A stretch of DNA of 7,093 bases, taken from the NCBI GenBank assembly GCA_028290805.1, contig JAQGJA010000037.1, forward strand, positions 1 through 7,093. The letters are read 5' to 3'. This DNA comes from Alphaproteobacteria bacterium. Its GTDB lineage: Bacteria; Pseudomonadota; Alphaproteobacteria; Micavibrionales; SZUA-601. Positions within the stretch are counted from its first letter, which is position 1, and each line of letters starts with the position of its first letter. This document shows positions 1-5,659 of the stretch, in pieces. A program made the translations under genes and the position numbers. Below the pieces are notes generated by a model. That model searched no databases. It was not told the DNA's origin and was given only the letters and a program-made list of their open reading frames with translations.

Positions 1-871
1 CTTCACGCAGTCCAAGTGACAGCCACCATTGTTTGCGCGTTTCGACCCAGAATTCGGCCCATTGTTGCGCCTCGGAAGGATGGCAGAAAAACTCCATCTC
101 CATCTGCTCGAATTCCCGCGTGCGGAAAATAAAGTTGCGGGGGGTAACTTCGTTGCGATAGGCTTTTCCTATTTGCGCAATACCGAAAGGCATACGAACA
201 CGCGAAGAGTCAACAACATTTTTAAAATTAAGAAAAATCCCTTGTGCCGTTTCAGGGCGGAAATAGGCTTTGCCTTCTTCCCCTGCTGTTGCGCCTACAC
301 GGGTTTCGAACATCAGGTTAAATTGTTTCGGCTCGGTAAAAGTGCCGGGCTTCGTTGCATCTGGCGCAACGATACGGTCGAATTTCGATGGGTCGATTTT
401 ATCCAGGGAAATTTTTTGCAATTCGCTGAAGCGCAGCTTGATATCCAGTTTTTTCAGGCGCTTTTCAACATCTTTTTCATCTGCTTCCTGATGCAGGGCA
501 ACCCATGGCTCGTTCTGATTTTCATCTTTGTAATAAACGACGATATGGTCAAGGCGATAACGCAGTTTGGTTTCCTTGCAATCGACCATGGGGTCAGAGA
601 ACCCCGCCACATGCCCTGAGGCTTCCCAGGTTTTCGGATGCTGCAAAATTGCGGAATCCAGCCCGACTATTTGCACCGGCGCCCCATCCGGTCCCATCGG
701 CGGGGCCAGGACCATGGCGCGCCACCAGGCGTCGCGGATATTGTTTTTCAGTTCGACCCCAAGCGGCCCGTAATCCCAAAAACCGTTGATCCCGCCATAG
801 ATCTCGGAAGCCTGGAAGATAAAGCCGCGGCGCTTGCACAGCGCCATGATGTCCTTGAGGTCGAATGTCAT
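1..871 (-). CDS. glyS: Glycine--tRNA ligase, single-chain class II type (N-terminal 290 residues; partial)
   Basis: This cytoplasmic enzyme charges tRNA-Gly with glycine using ATP. The minus frame stays open from the start at 871 to the window edge, so the C-terminal part, including the anticodon-binding domain, is missing. The N-terminus has the family signature KRRGFIFQASEIYGGINGFW followed by DYGPLG. Further on come FNLMFETRVG, the FRPETAQGIFLNF block (PETAQ near residues 206-210) and class II motif 2 (YRNEVTPRNFIFRTREFEQ, about 238-256), then MEMEFF and HPSEAQQW. These mark the homodimeric GlyRS, not the separate alpha and beta chains (GlyQ/GlyS). I chose the ATG at 871 because GGAG (878-881) lies 6 nt upstream. 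An in-frame ATG at 883 would add four residues but overlaps that GGAG. It lies downstream of queA on the same strand, separated by a palindromic element. The family is certain; the symbol is the one often used for this type. Confidence 0.96.
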   Translation of the reverse strand, partial: MTFDLKDIMALCKRRGFIFQASEIYGGINGFWDYGPLGVELKNNIRDAWWRAMVLAPPMGPDGAPVQIVGLDSAILQHPKTWEASGHVAGFSDPMVDCKETKLRYRLDHIVVYYKDENQNEPWVALHQEADEKDVEKRLKKLDIKLRFSELQKISLDKIDPSKFDRIVAPDATKPGTFTEPKQFNLMFETRVGATAGEEGKAYFRPETAQGIFLNFKNVVDSSRVRMPFGIAQIGKAYRNEVTPRNFIFRTREFEQMEMEFFCHPSEAQQWAEFWVETRKQWWLSLGLRE

Positions 872-899
872 TTTTTTCTCCATTTATATTTTCCGTTTT

Positions 900-982
900 C
901 CCGGCACAGGCCGGGATCCATTATTCAGCACGACAATTCTATAATTGTTCATCCGCGCAATGGACCCCGGCCTGCGCCGGGG
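900..982. repeat. REP/BIME-like inverted palindrome pair, copy 1
   Basis: Two copies of a short palindrome face each other. The left copy (900-915) is CCCGGC-ACAG-GCCGGG followed by ATCCATT (916-922). The right copy is AATGGA (959-964) followed by CCCCGGC-CTGC-GCCGGGG (965-982). The two copies are reverse complements with two mismatches over about 23 nt and are 36 bp apart. The spacer carries a third small inverted repeat, ACAATT-CTAT-AATTGT (933-948). It fills most of the gap between queA and the glycyl-tRNA synthetase gene. The strong hairpins have no following T-run on either strand, so this is not a standard intrinsic terminator. A very similar layout recurs at 2092-2176, which supports a dispersed repeat family. 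The REP/BIME label is by architecture only. Confidence 0.75.
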
Positions 983-1010
983 ATTTCGGAAGTTAGAGGA
1001 TGACATCGGA

Positions 1011-2078
1011 TCAGGGGCGTGTCAACAAACAGGCATCGCCATAGGAATAAAAACGATACGCATTGGCAATCGCCGCCGCATAGAGCGCCTGCATCTCTTC
1101 CACACCGCCCATAAACGCCGAGACCAGCATCAAAAGCGTCGATTTTGGCAGATGGAAATTGGTGACCAATCCATCCACCACGCAAAATTCAAAGCCCGGC
1201 GTGATGAAGATATCCGTCTCTCCGCTCCAGGCCGTAATCCGCCCGGTATCCCGCGCCGCTGTTTCAAGCAATCGCGTGGCGGTGGTCCCGACGGCGATGA
1301 TCTTGCCGCCTGTTTCTTTTGCCCGGGCGATGATGGCGGCGGTCGCTGCACTTACCTCGCCCCATTCGGCGTGCATTTTATGCTGGCGGATATCGGAGGT
1401 CATGACAGATAAAAACGTGCCCGCGCCGACATGCAGTGTGACCTCGGCAATCGTTACGTTCTTGGCGCGGAGTTTGGTAAGCAATTCATCCGTGAAGTGC
1501 AAGCCCGCCGTGGGGGCGGCCACTGATCCGGGCGCGTTATCATCGGCGTAAACCGTCTGGTATTCCCGCGCATCGCTGGTGTCGGCGGCGCGCTCGATAT
1601 AAGGCGGCAGCGGGACTTCACCATGGCTATGCAAAAAATCGGACACGGCATCGGGGGCGAGGTTGAAACGCAAGGTTACCTGTTCCTCGGCCCGTCCCGT
1701 TATTTCCGCCGTAACCCCATCGGCAAACTGTACCAGGTCGCTTTCGCGCAGGCGTTTGGCGGGACGCGCAAAGACACGCCAGGTACTGAAATCCCCCAAA
1801 GGGCGGTGCAGCAAAATCTCGACATTCACCGGCGGCGCATCCCCTCCGCGTGAAGGGCGCACCCCGTGCAACCGCGCCGGGATCACCCGCGAATTATTCA
1901 CGACAAGCACATCGCCTTCGTGGAGGTAATCGGCCAGATCGGCAAAGATTTTATGTTCGGCCCGTCCCTGCTCCCAAACAAGTAATTTTGCCGCATCACG
2001 CGGGGAAACTGGATGCGTCGCAATGCGCTCACGCGGCAACATGTAGTCATAGCTGTTGAGGTCATAGATATTTGTCAT
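1011..2078 (-). CDS. queA: S-adenosylmethionine:tRNA ribosyltransferase-isomerase QueA
   Basis: QueA moves and isomerises the ribosyl part of SAM onto 7-aminomethyl-7-deazaguanine at the wobble position of GUN-anticodon tRNAs, giving epoxyqueuosine. The 355-residue product has normal family length. Conserved blocks appear in order (numbering from the chosen ATG, approximate): VVNNSRVIPARL near 60-70, EYQTVYADD then PGSVAAPTAGLHFT near 170-196, GAGTFLSV near 218-225, VGTTATRLLE near 263-272, and TDIFITPGFEF, VTNFHLPKSTLLML and SAFMGG near 288-325. YRFYSYGDACLL lies near the C-terminus. I prefer the ATG at 2078, which has GGTG (2084-2087) 5 nt upstream. A GTG at 2084 would add two residues and is equally in frame. 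The usual partner tgt (tRNA-guanine transglycosylase) is not next to it: glycyl-tRNA synthetase lies downstream on the same strand and a divergent EamA pair upstream. Palindromic elements flank it on both sides. Confidence 0.97.
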   Translation of the reverse strand: MTNIYDLNSYDYMLPRERIATHPVSPRDAAKLLVWEQGRAEHKIFADLADYLHEGDVLVVNNSRVIPARLHGVRPSRGGDAPPVNVEILLHRPLGDFSTWRVFARPAKRLRESDLVQFADGVTAEITGRAEEQVTLRFNLAPDAVSDFLHSHGEVPLPPYIERAADTSDAREYQTVYADDNAPGSVAAPTAGLHFTDELLTKLRAKNVTIAEVTLHVGAGTFLSVMTSDIRQHKMHAEWGEVSAATAAIIARAKETGGKIIAVGTTATRLLETAARDTGRITAWSGETDIFITPGFEFCVVDGLVTNFHLPKSTLLMLVSAFMGGVEEMQALYAAAIANAYRFYSYGDACLLTRP

Positions 2079-2091
2079 TTCCACACCGTAA

Positions 2092-2176
2092 CCCCGTTGG
2101 ATAACGGGGTCCAGTGGGTCTTGCGCGATATTCGGAGGTTAGTGATAACGGCACTGGACCCCGTTATCCAACAGGG
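2092..2176. repeat. REP/BIME-like inverted palindrome pair, copy 2
   Basis: The left unit is CCCCGTT-GGAT-AACGGGG (2092-2109) followed by TCCAGTG (2110-2116). The right unit is CACTGGA (2152-2158) followed by CCCCGTT-ATCC-AACAGGG (2159-2176). The two 25-nt arms are reverse complements at 24 of 25 positions, with a 35-bp spacer. Palindrome, then TCCA-N-TG end, then inverted second copy is the same architecture as at 900-982, although the stem sequences differ. It lies between the divergent queA and EamA genes, so any promoters for those two genes must lie within or right beside it. The spacer contains TTGCGCG, and the other copy has TGCGCGG next to its arm when read on the minus strand. Confidence 0.78.
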
Positions 2177-2202
2177 ATACGATGAAGACGACATAGTGAA
2201 AT

Positions 2203-2208
2203 AAGGAA
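2203..2208 (+). promoter_or_regulatory. Ribosome binding site of the first EamA gene
   Basis: AAGGAA lies 6 nt upstream of the ATG at 2215 and fixes that start. Confidence 0.7.
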
Positions 2209-2214
2209 CAAAAC

Positions 2215-2652
2215 ATGCTTTGGTTATGGGCGGCTTTGCTGGCGGCGGCTTTGTGGGGGTTCAGTTATGCAGCGGTCGAGAACGTGCTGAAAAGCGGGGT
2301 TTCTTCGTTTACGCTGATGGCATTTTATACCTGGCTGGCGCTGCCGGTTTTTACCTTGCTGGCTTGGCAGGATAACAGTTTGAAACAGGGCATTACCGTA
2401 GTTAAAAATAACCCTAAAATTGCGATATGGGTATCTATTCTTGTTGCCTGTTATTTTTTCGGAAATGCTTTGATTTATTGGGCGATTAAACAGAAGGACG
2501 CCACCAGCGTCACCTTTATTGAAATCAGCTACCCTGTTTTTGTTGCCTTATTTTCTTATTTTATCTTTAATCAAAACCATTTGACTCCCGGCACCCTGCT
2601 GGGCGGCGGCCTGATTTTCGCCGGGGTTTGCGTGATGTATCTGTACCGCTGA
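2215..2652 (+). CDS. Single-EamA-domain membrane transporter (145 aa), tandem paralogue A
   Basis: This is a small, very hydrophobic inner-membrane protein of the drug/metabolite transporter superfamily. About five membrane segments can be placed at residues 3-22, 31-51, 67-90, 97-118 and 126-143, which equals one EamA domain. Typical EamA transporters carry two such domains in about 300 residues, so this is a half-size form that would need to dimerise. Family-like features are ALWGFSYAAVENVLKSG at the end of TM1, TSVTFIEISYPVFVALFSY in TM4, and the glycine-rich GGGLIFAGVCVMYLY in TM5. Glu103 sits inside TM4. The next gene, 61 bp downstream on the same strand, encodes a paralogue of identical length, about 47% identical by eye in an ungapped alignment (68 of 145). 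A hetero-oligomer is a reasonable inference. The substrate cannot be predicted. Confidence 0.88.
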   Translation: MLWLWAALLAAALWGFSYAAVENVLKSGVSSFTLMAFYTWLALPVFTLLAWQDNSLKQGITVVKNNPKIAIWVSILVACYFFGNALIYWAIKQKDATSVTFIEISYPVFVALFSYFIFNQNHLTPGTLLGGGLIFAGVCVMYLYR

Positions 2653-2700
2653 ACCATTATCCCAAAATTAAACATTATGTTATATGCTCACCTTATATTT

Positions 2701-2705
2701 AGGAG
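2701..2705 (+). promoter_or_regulatory. Ribosome binding site of the second EamA gene
   Basis: AGGAG lies 8 nt before the ATG at 2714. It decides against the longer in-frame start at 2684, which would put this site inside the coding region and add ten residues absent from the paralogue. Confidence 0.8.
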
Positions 2706-2713
2706 AGTTTCTC

Positions 2714-3151
2714 ATGTTATGGTTCTGGACGTCCTTACTGGCCGCGGCGATGTGGGGGTTGAATTACGCCGCCGCCGAACACGGGTTAAAAAGCGGCATT
2801 TCAGGCTGGGCCCAGATGGCGTTTATTTCATGGGTCACCATGCCGATTTTCACCTTTATCGCCTATAAGAACGGCAGCATCGCCACCAGCGTGAATTTAA
2901 TGAAGGAAAACCACAAGCTGCTCGGCTGGGTTGCCTTGGTCGTCGTGTGCTATATTTTCGGCAATATTTTTATCTATTCCGCGATCAAAGGCAAAAACGC
3001 CACCAGCGCCAGCCTGATCGAGATCAGCTATCCCCTCTTCATTGCCTTTTTCGCCTGGGCCATTTTCCGCCACAACCAATTGTCAATGGACGCTGTCATC
3101 GGCGGCGCGTTTATTTTATTTGGGATTGGTTTTATGTATGTGGAGAAGTAA
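2714..3151 (+). CDS. Single-EamA-domain membrane transporter (145 aa), tandem paralogue B
   Basis: This is the second half-size EamA protein, again 145 residues with about five membrane segments at the same positions as its upstream neighbour. The start at 2714 follows a good AGGAG and makes both paralogues begin MLW-W---LLAAA-WG. Shared blocks are LKSG (25-28), CYxFGN (79-84), IEISYP (102-107) with a glutamate in TM4, and a glycine-containing TM5 ending MY. The loops differ most, chiefly residues 51-70. In both proteins lysines and arginines are spread almost evenly over the two sides of the membrane in a simple five-segment model, so the positive-inside rule gives no clear orientation. The gene is probably co-transcribed with paralogue A. 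Its TAA (3149-3151) directly touches the stop of the convergent uvrC. Substrate unknown. Confidence 0.88.
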   Translation: MLWFWTSLLAAAMWGLNYAAAEHGLKSGISGWAQMAFISWVTMPIFTFIAYKNGSIATSVNLMKENHKLLGWVALVVVCYIFGNIFIYSAIKGKNATSASLIEISYPLFIAFFAWAIFRHNQLSMDAVIGGAFILFGIGFMYVEK

Positions 3152-5047
3152 TCACTTCACCTCATGGAAATAATTATAAATCATCTCCGCCGTCGCTTTC
3201 GACACGCCCTCCACTTTCATCAAATCCGAAATTCCGGCACGCTCTACCGCTTTGGCGGAACCGAAATGCAGCAGCAAGGCTTTTTTGCGTTTGCCGCCGA
3301 TGCCAGGGACGGAATCCAGGGCGGATTTCAGCATGGCGTTGCTGCGCCGCGTGCGCTGGCCGCCGATGGCGAAGCGGTGGGCTTCGTCACGGGCGCGTTG
3401 CAGGAAGTACAATAATGGATCGGTTGGCGGCAATTGCACAGGCTCGGCGTTGGTGAAATGCAGCCATTCGCGCCCCGCATTGCGGTCGGGGCCTTTTGAA
3501 ATGGCCATCAACGGTATGGTCAGATTGAGTTCGTCCAACACGCCCTGCGCTGCGCTTAACTGTCCCTTGCCGCCATCGATGATCAATAAATCGGGCCAGG
3601 TATTTTCATCGCTGTTCGCATCTTTTTCTTCATTGATGCCGCGCGATAATCTTCGGGTCAGCACTTCCCGCAGCATGGCGTAATCGTCGCCGGCCTGGAT
3701 CTCGCCTTTGATGTTGAATTTGCGATAGTGTTTTTTCTGGAACCCCTCGGCCCCCACCACGACCATCACGCCAAGGGCGTTGGTGCCGCCCAGATGCGAG
3801 TTATCATAGATTTCGACGCGTTCGGGAATAGATTCCAGACGCATGAGTTCCGTGATTTTTTCCAGCATCTGCCGGTTTTTTTCCGTGTCGGCCATCGACC
3901 GCGCATGGGCGCGGCGGGCATTATCGATGGCTTGGTCGACGATGCGTTTTTTGGGCCCGCGCTTTGGCGTGGTGATCTGCACCCTGCGGTTATTCTCCGT
4001 GGTCAGCGCCTCGCTCAGCAAATCGCAATCGGGGATATCGTGGCTGAGCAAAATCTCCGGAGCTGCGGGCCGCGTCTGGTAAAACTGGCCCAGGAAAGCA
4101 TCCAGGATTTCCGGCAATTCCATTTCCTGGTCATGGCGCGGGAAATAGGCCTTGTTGCCGTAATTACGTCCGCCCCGGAAAAAGAACACGGTGATACAGG
4201 CCTGGCCCGCGTCCAGGTAACCCGCCACCAGATCGACATCGTCGATGATGCCCTCCAGATTAATATCCTGACGCTGCTGCACCGCTGTCAGCGCACGGAT
4301 ACGGTCGCGGAAATTACCGGCCACTTCGTAATCCATACGGGCCGATGCTTCCTGCATCTTTTCGGCCAGCTGCTGCTGGATCTCGACCGACTTGCCGTCC
4401 AGGAATTTTTTGGCCAATGCCACCTGTTCGCCATATTCTTCGGTGGACACACGGGCCACGCAAGGGGCGGTGCAGCGCTTGATATGATACTGCATGCAGG
4501 GGCGCTTGCGCGCAGCAAAGACGGCATCGGAACAATTGCGGATCTGGAACACGCGCTGGAGGGCGGCAATCGTATTCCATACCGGGCCCGAACTGGCGAA
4601 AGGCCCGTAATAACTGCCCGGCCTTGTGCGCGGGCCGCGATGGCTCAGCAATTGTGGAAAAGGATGATCGCTGCTGACCAGGATATAGGGCACCGATTTA
4701 TCGTCGCGCAATTGCACATTATAGCGCGGCATATGCTTGCGGATCATATTGGCTTCGAGCATCAATGCTTCGGCCTCGGTCCGGGTATGGATGGCCTCCA
4801 TTGACGTGGTTTCCGCCACCATCCGGCGCAAACGGTGCGGCAGGCGCGCCATCTGGGCATAGCTCATCACCCGTTTTTGCAACTGGCGCGCCTTGCCGAT
4901 ATAAAGCGCATCGCCCTTGGCGTTGAACATACGATAGACCCCCGGGGACAGGGGAAGCGAGCGCGCAAAAGCCTCAATGACCACTGCGCCGCGCAAAATG
5001 GGTTTTTCCGGTTGGGATTGTTCGGGAAGAAGAGGTTTATCAGGCAT
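3152..5047 (-). CDS. uvrC: Excinuclease ABC subunit C (UvrC)
   Basis: UvrC is the nuclease of nucleotide excision repair. With UvrA and UvrB it cuts damaged DNA on both sides of the lesion. The 631-residue protein has the full domain order. The GIY-YIG nuclease domain (about 35-115) shows GVY (36-38) and LYIGKA (48-53) and makes the 3' incision. Four cysteines at 172, 184, 192 and 196 are spaced 11, 7 and 3 residues apart, as in the iron-sulfur cluster known from E. coli UvrC. A UVR motif (about 213-255) binds UvrB. The RNase H-like endonuclease for the 5' cut shows YDNSH (414-418), DDYAM (454-458), IDGGKGQL (490-497) and DEAHRF (554-559). A C-terminal helix-hairpin-helix pair (about 578-627) ends the protein. 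The ATG at 5047 has no clear Shine-Dalgarno. Its upstream region is the candidate origin. No LexA-type GTTC-N7-GTTC site was found there. Confidence 0.98.
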   Translation of the reverse strand: MPDKPLLPEQSQPEKPILRGAVVIEAFARSLPLSPGVYRMFNAKGDALYIGKARQLQKRVMSYAQMARLPHRLRRMVAETTSMEAIHTRTEAEALMLEANMIRKHMPRYNVQLRDDKSVPYILVSSDHPFPQLLSHRGPRTRPGSYYGPFASSGPVWNTIAALQRVFQIRNCSDAVFAARKRPCMQYHIKRCTAPCVARVSTEEYGEQVALAKKFLDGKSVEIQQQLAEKMQEASARMDYEVAGNFRDRIRALTAVQQRQDINLEGIIDDVDLVAGYLDAGQACITVFFFRGGRNYGNKAYFPRHDQEMELPEILDAFLGQFYQTRPAAPEILLSHDIPDCDLLSEALTTENNRRVQITTPKRGPKKRIVDQAIDNARRAHARSMADTEKNRQMLEKITELMRLESIPERVEIYDNSHLGGTNALGVMVVVGAEGFQKKHYRKFNIKGEIQAGDDYAMLREVLTRRLSRGINEEKDANSDENTWPDLLIIDGGKGQLSAAQGVLDELNLTIPLMAISKGPDRNAGREWLHFTNAEPVQLPPTDPLLYFLQRARDEAHRFAIGGQRTRRSNAMLKSALDSVPGIGGKRKKALLLHFGSAKAVERAGISDLMKVEGVSKATAEMIYNYFHEVK

Positions 5048-5118
5048 TGTTTTGTTAACTTATGCGTTTCCAGCCAAAAGGAAAGGCGATTTGCAGGTGG
5101 CGGGGGCAGTGGAATCAC

Positions 5119-5153
5119 TTATCCCCAGAATCTGTGGATAAGTCTGTGGACAA
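5119..5153. promoter_or_regulatory. Cluster of three DnaA boxes
   Basis: TTATCCCCA (5119-5127, plus strand, one mismatch), an exact TTATCCACA read on the minus strand (5133-5141), and TTGTCCACA read on the minus strand (5145-5153, one mismatch). The last two start 12 bp apart in the same orientation, close to one helical turn, which suits cooperative DnaA binding. Confidence 0.75.
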
Positions 5154-5226
5154 GAGGTGGGCGGGCGGAGTCGGCATTTGAATTTGAATGCTTTACACTC
5201 TTTGCCTGTTTTTTAGGCATTTATTG

Positions 5227-5239
5227 CAAGTCATTGATT
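5227..5239 (-). promoter_or_regulatory. IHF binding site (full consensus match)
   Basis: CAA-GTCA-TTGATT fits the reverse complement of the IHF consensus WATCAANNNNTTR at every defined position. IHF bends DNA and takes part in several bacterial origins, including that of Caulobacter. It lies between the DnaA cluster and the AT-rich tract. A single 13-bp degenerate match could occur by chance, so the weight comes from its position. Confidence 0.55.
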
Positions 5240-5264
5240 TATATACTGGTTGTGAAGTCAATCA

Positions 5265-5279
5265 TTAATATATACTTAA
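5265..5279. promoter_or_regulatory. CtrA box TTAA-N7-TTAA
   Basis: TTAA at 5265-5268 and TTAA at 5276-5279 are separated by exactly seven bases, the full consensus for the alphaproteobacterial response regulator CtrA. In Caulobacter, CtrA binding represses origin firing. The box sits in the middle of the AT-rich tract, where it could block unwinding. An AT-rich background makes TTAA more likely by chance, which limits confidence. Confidence 0.6.
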
Positions 5280-5330
5280 GACTTATATTTTCTTTATTGA
5301 CTCAATTTCTTCGAATCGCCGCAATATTCT

Positions 5331-5339
5331 TGTGGATAA
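5331..5339 (-). promoter_or_regulatory. DnaA box (exact consensus), far side of the AT-rich tract
   Basis: TGTGGATAA on the plus strand is the exact complement of TTATCCACA. Together with the cluster at 5119-5153 it brackets the AT-rich tract, and it is directly followed by a GANTC site (5341-5345). Confidence 0.7.
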
Positions 5340-5448
5340 CGATTCGGGCCCTGTCCAGACCGGAAGTGGGAATTTAGCCTTGAAGTCCGGGCCTGCCTAT
5401 AAGAAAAGGGCGGCCAGGACAGATAAGCAGATTTCACGAGACAAAGTG

Positions 5449-5659
5449 TTATTTTCCCGTTTTGCTCAGGCTTTTTCGTGATGAATCGCCAACGCCGCCC
5501 CCCTTCGCTTTGCACCTTGTATTGCGGGTGTGCGGGATCGGCCTTGCATGATGGCCTTTGACCGTGGCGTCATGGGTGATTTTTTCCCACCACTTTACCG
5601 GTAGATTTCCCGCCGCCTGATTTCCAGCTGACTTTATCGCCTTTTTTCAAGCCGGCCAT
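5449..5659 (-). pseudogene. HVA1/DUF2945-type Tudor-like protein, broken by several single-base frameshifts
   Basis: From the ATG at 5659 the minus strand reads MAGLKKGDKVSWKSGGGKST then GKVVGK and soon hits a stop. The next frame continues with ITHDATVKGHHA, a third with KADPAHPQYKVQSE, another with AALAIHHEKA, and a last with LSKTGK followed by TAA (5449-5451). Joined, these pieces make about 70 residues that match what I know of the small hypervirulence-associated Tudor-domain family (GDKVSW, GKVV, VKGH, PQY-V-S, AIHHEKAL). Four breaks explain the pattern: one extra base in an A6 run (5580-5585), then single missing bases near 5545-5547, in a G6 run (5498-5503), and at 5469-5470. Runs are listed as read on the minus strand. 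This is either a decayed gene or a spot of sequencing indels; the intact uvrC and dnaJ nearby favour decay. The cellular role of the family is unclear. Confidence 0.7.

Larger units (their letters stand above)
5112..5345. other. Candidate chromosomal replication origin (oriC) or CtrA/DnaA-controlled region
   Basis: This non-coding block upstream of uvrC combines four kinds of replication or cell-cycle signal within 234 bp. DnaA boxes: two exact TTATCCACA on the minus strand (5133-5141, 5331-5339), plus TTATCCCCA (5119-5127, plus strand) and TTGTCCACA (5145-5153, minus strand). GANTC sites, the CcrM target of alphaproteobacteria: six, at 5112, 5128, 5168, 5299, 5313 and 5341. A perfect CtrA box lies at 5265-5279 and a perfect IHF consensus at 5227-5239. 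Between the box clusters is an AT-rich tract, 34 of 40 bases A/T at 5261-5300, fit for unwinding. This mix resembles the known Caulobacter oriC. The genes next to it (uvrC, dnaJ) are not the classic hemE-side neighbours, so origin function is inferred. The alternative is a cell-cycle-regulated promoter region. Confidence 0.68.

Noticed and set aside
29..619. A 196-codon plus-strand open frame
   Set aside because: It is antisense to the glycyl-tRNA synthetase gene, whose minus-strand motifs are unambiguous.
965..982. GC-rich hairpin as an intrinsic terminator for queA
   Set aside because: There is no T-run following the stem on the queA strand, and the hairpin belongs to the paired element at 900-982.
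945..1412. A 155-codon plus-strand open frame crossing the 3' end of queA
   Set aside because: It is mostly antisense to queA and begins inside the palindromic element; no protein family is visible.
3728..4804. A 358-codon plus-strand open frame opposite uvrC
   Set aside because: It lies entirely within the well-supported uvrC gene, shows no recognisable domain, and is histidine- and glycine-rich in the way GC-biased antisense frames are.
5048..5111. SOS (LexA) operator upstream of uvrC
   Set aside because: I looked for the alphaproteobacterial GTTC-N7-GTTC pattern and its complement and found neither.
5203..5219. TGCCT-GTTTTTT-AGGCA inverted repeat as a terminator
   Set aside because: The stem has only 5 bp, the T-run is in the loop rather than after the stem, and no gene ends nearby.
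5294..5515. A 73-codon minus-strand open frame
   Set aside because: Its first part is one frame-slice of the broken HVA1-type gene (QSEGG), and the rest runs into the DnaA box and GANTC region with no family features.
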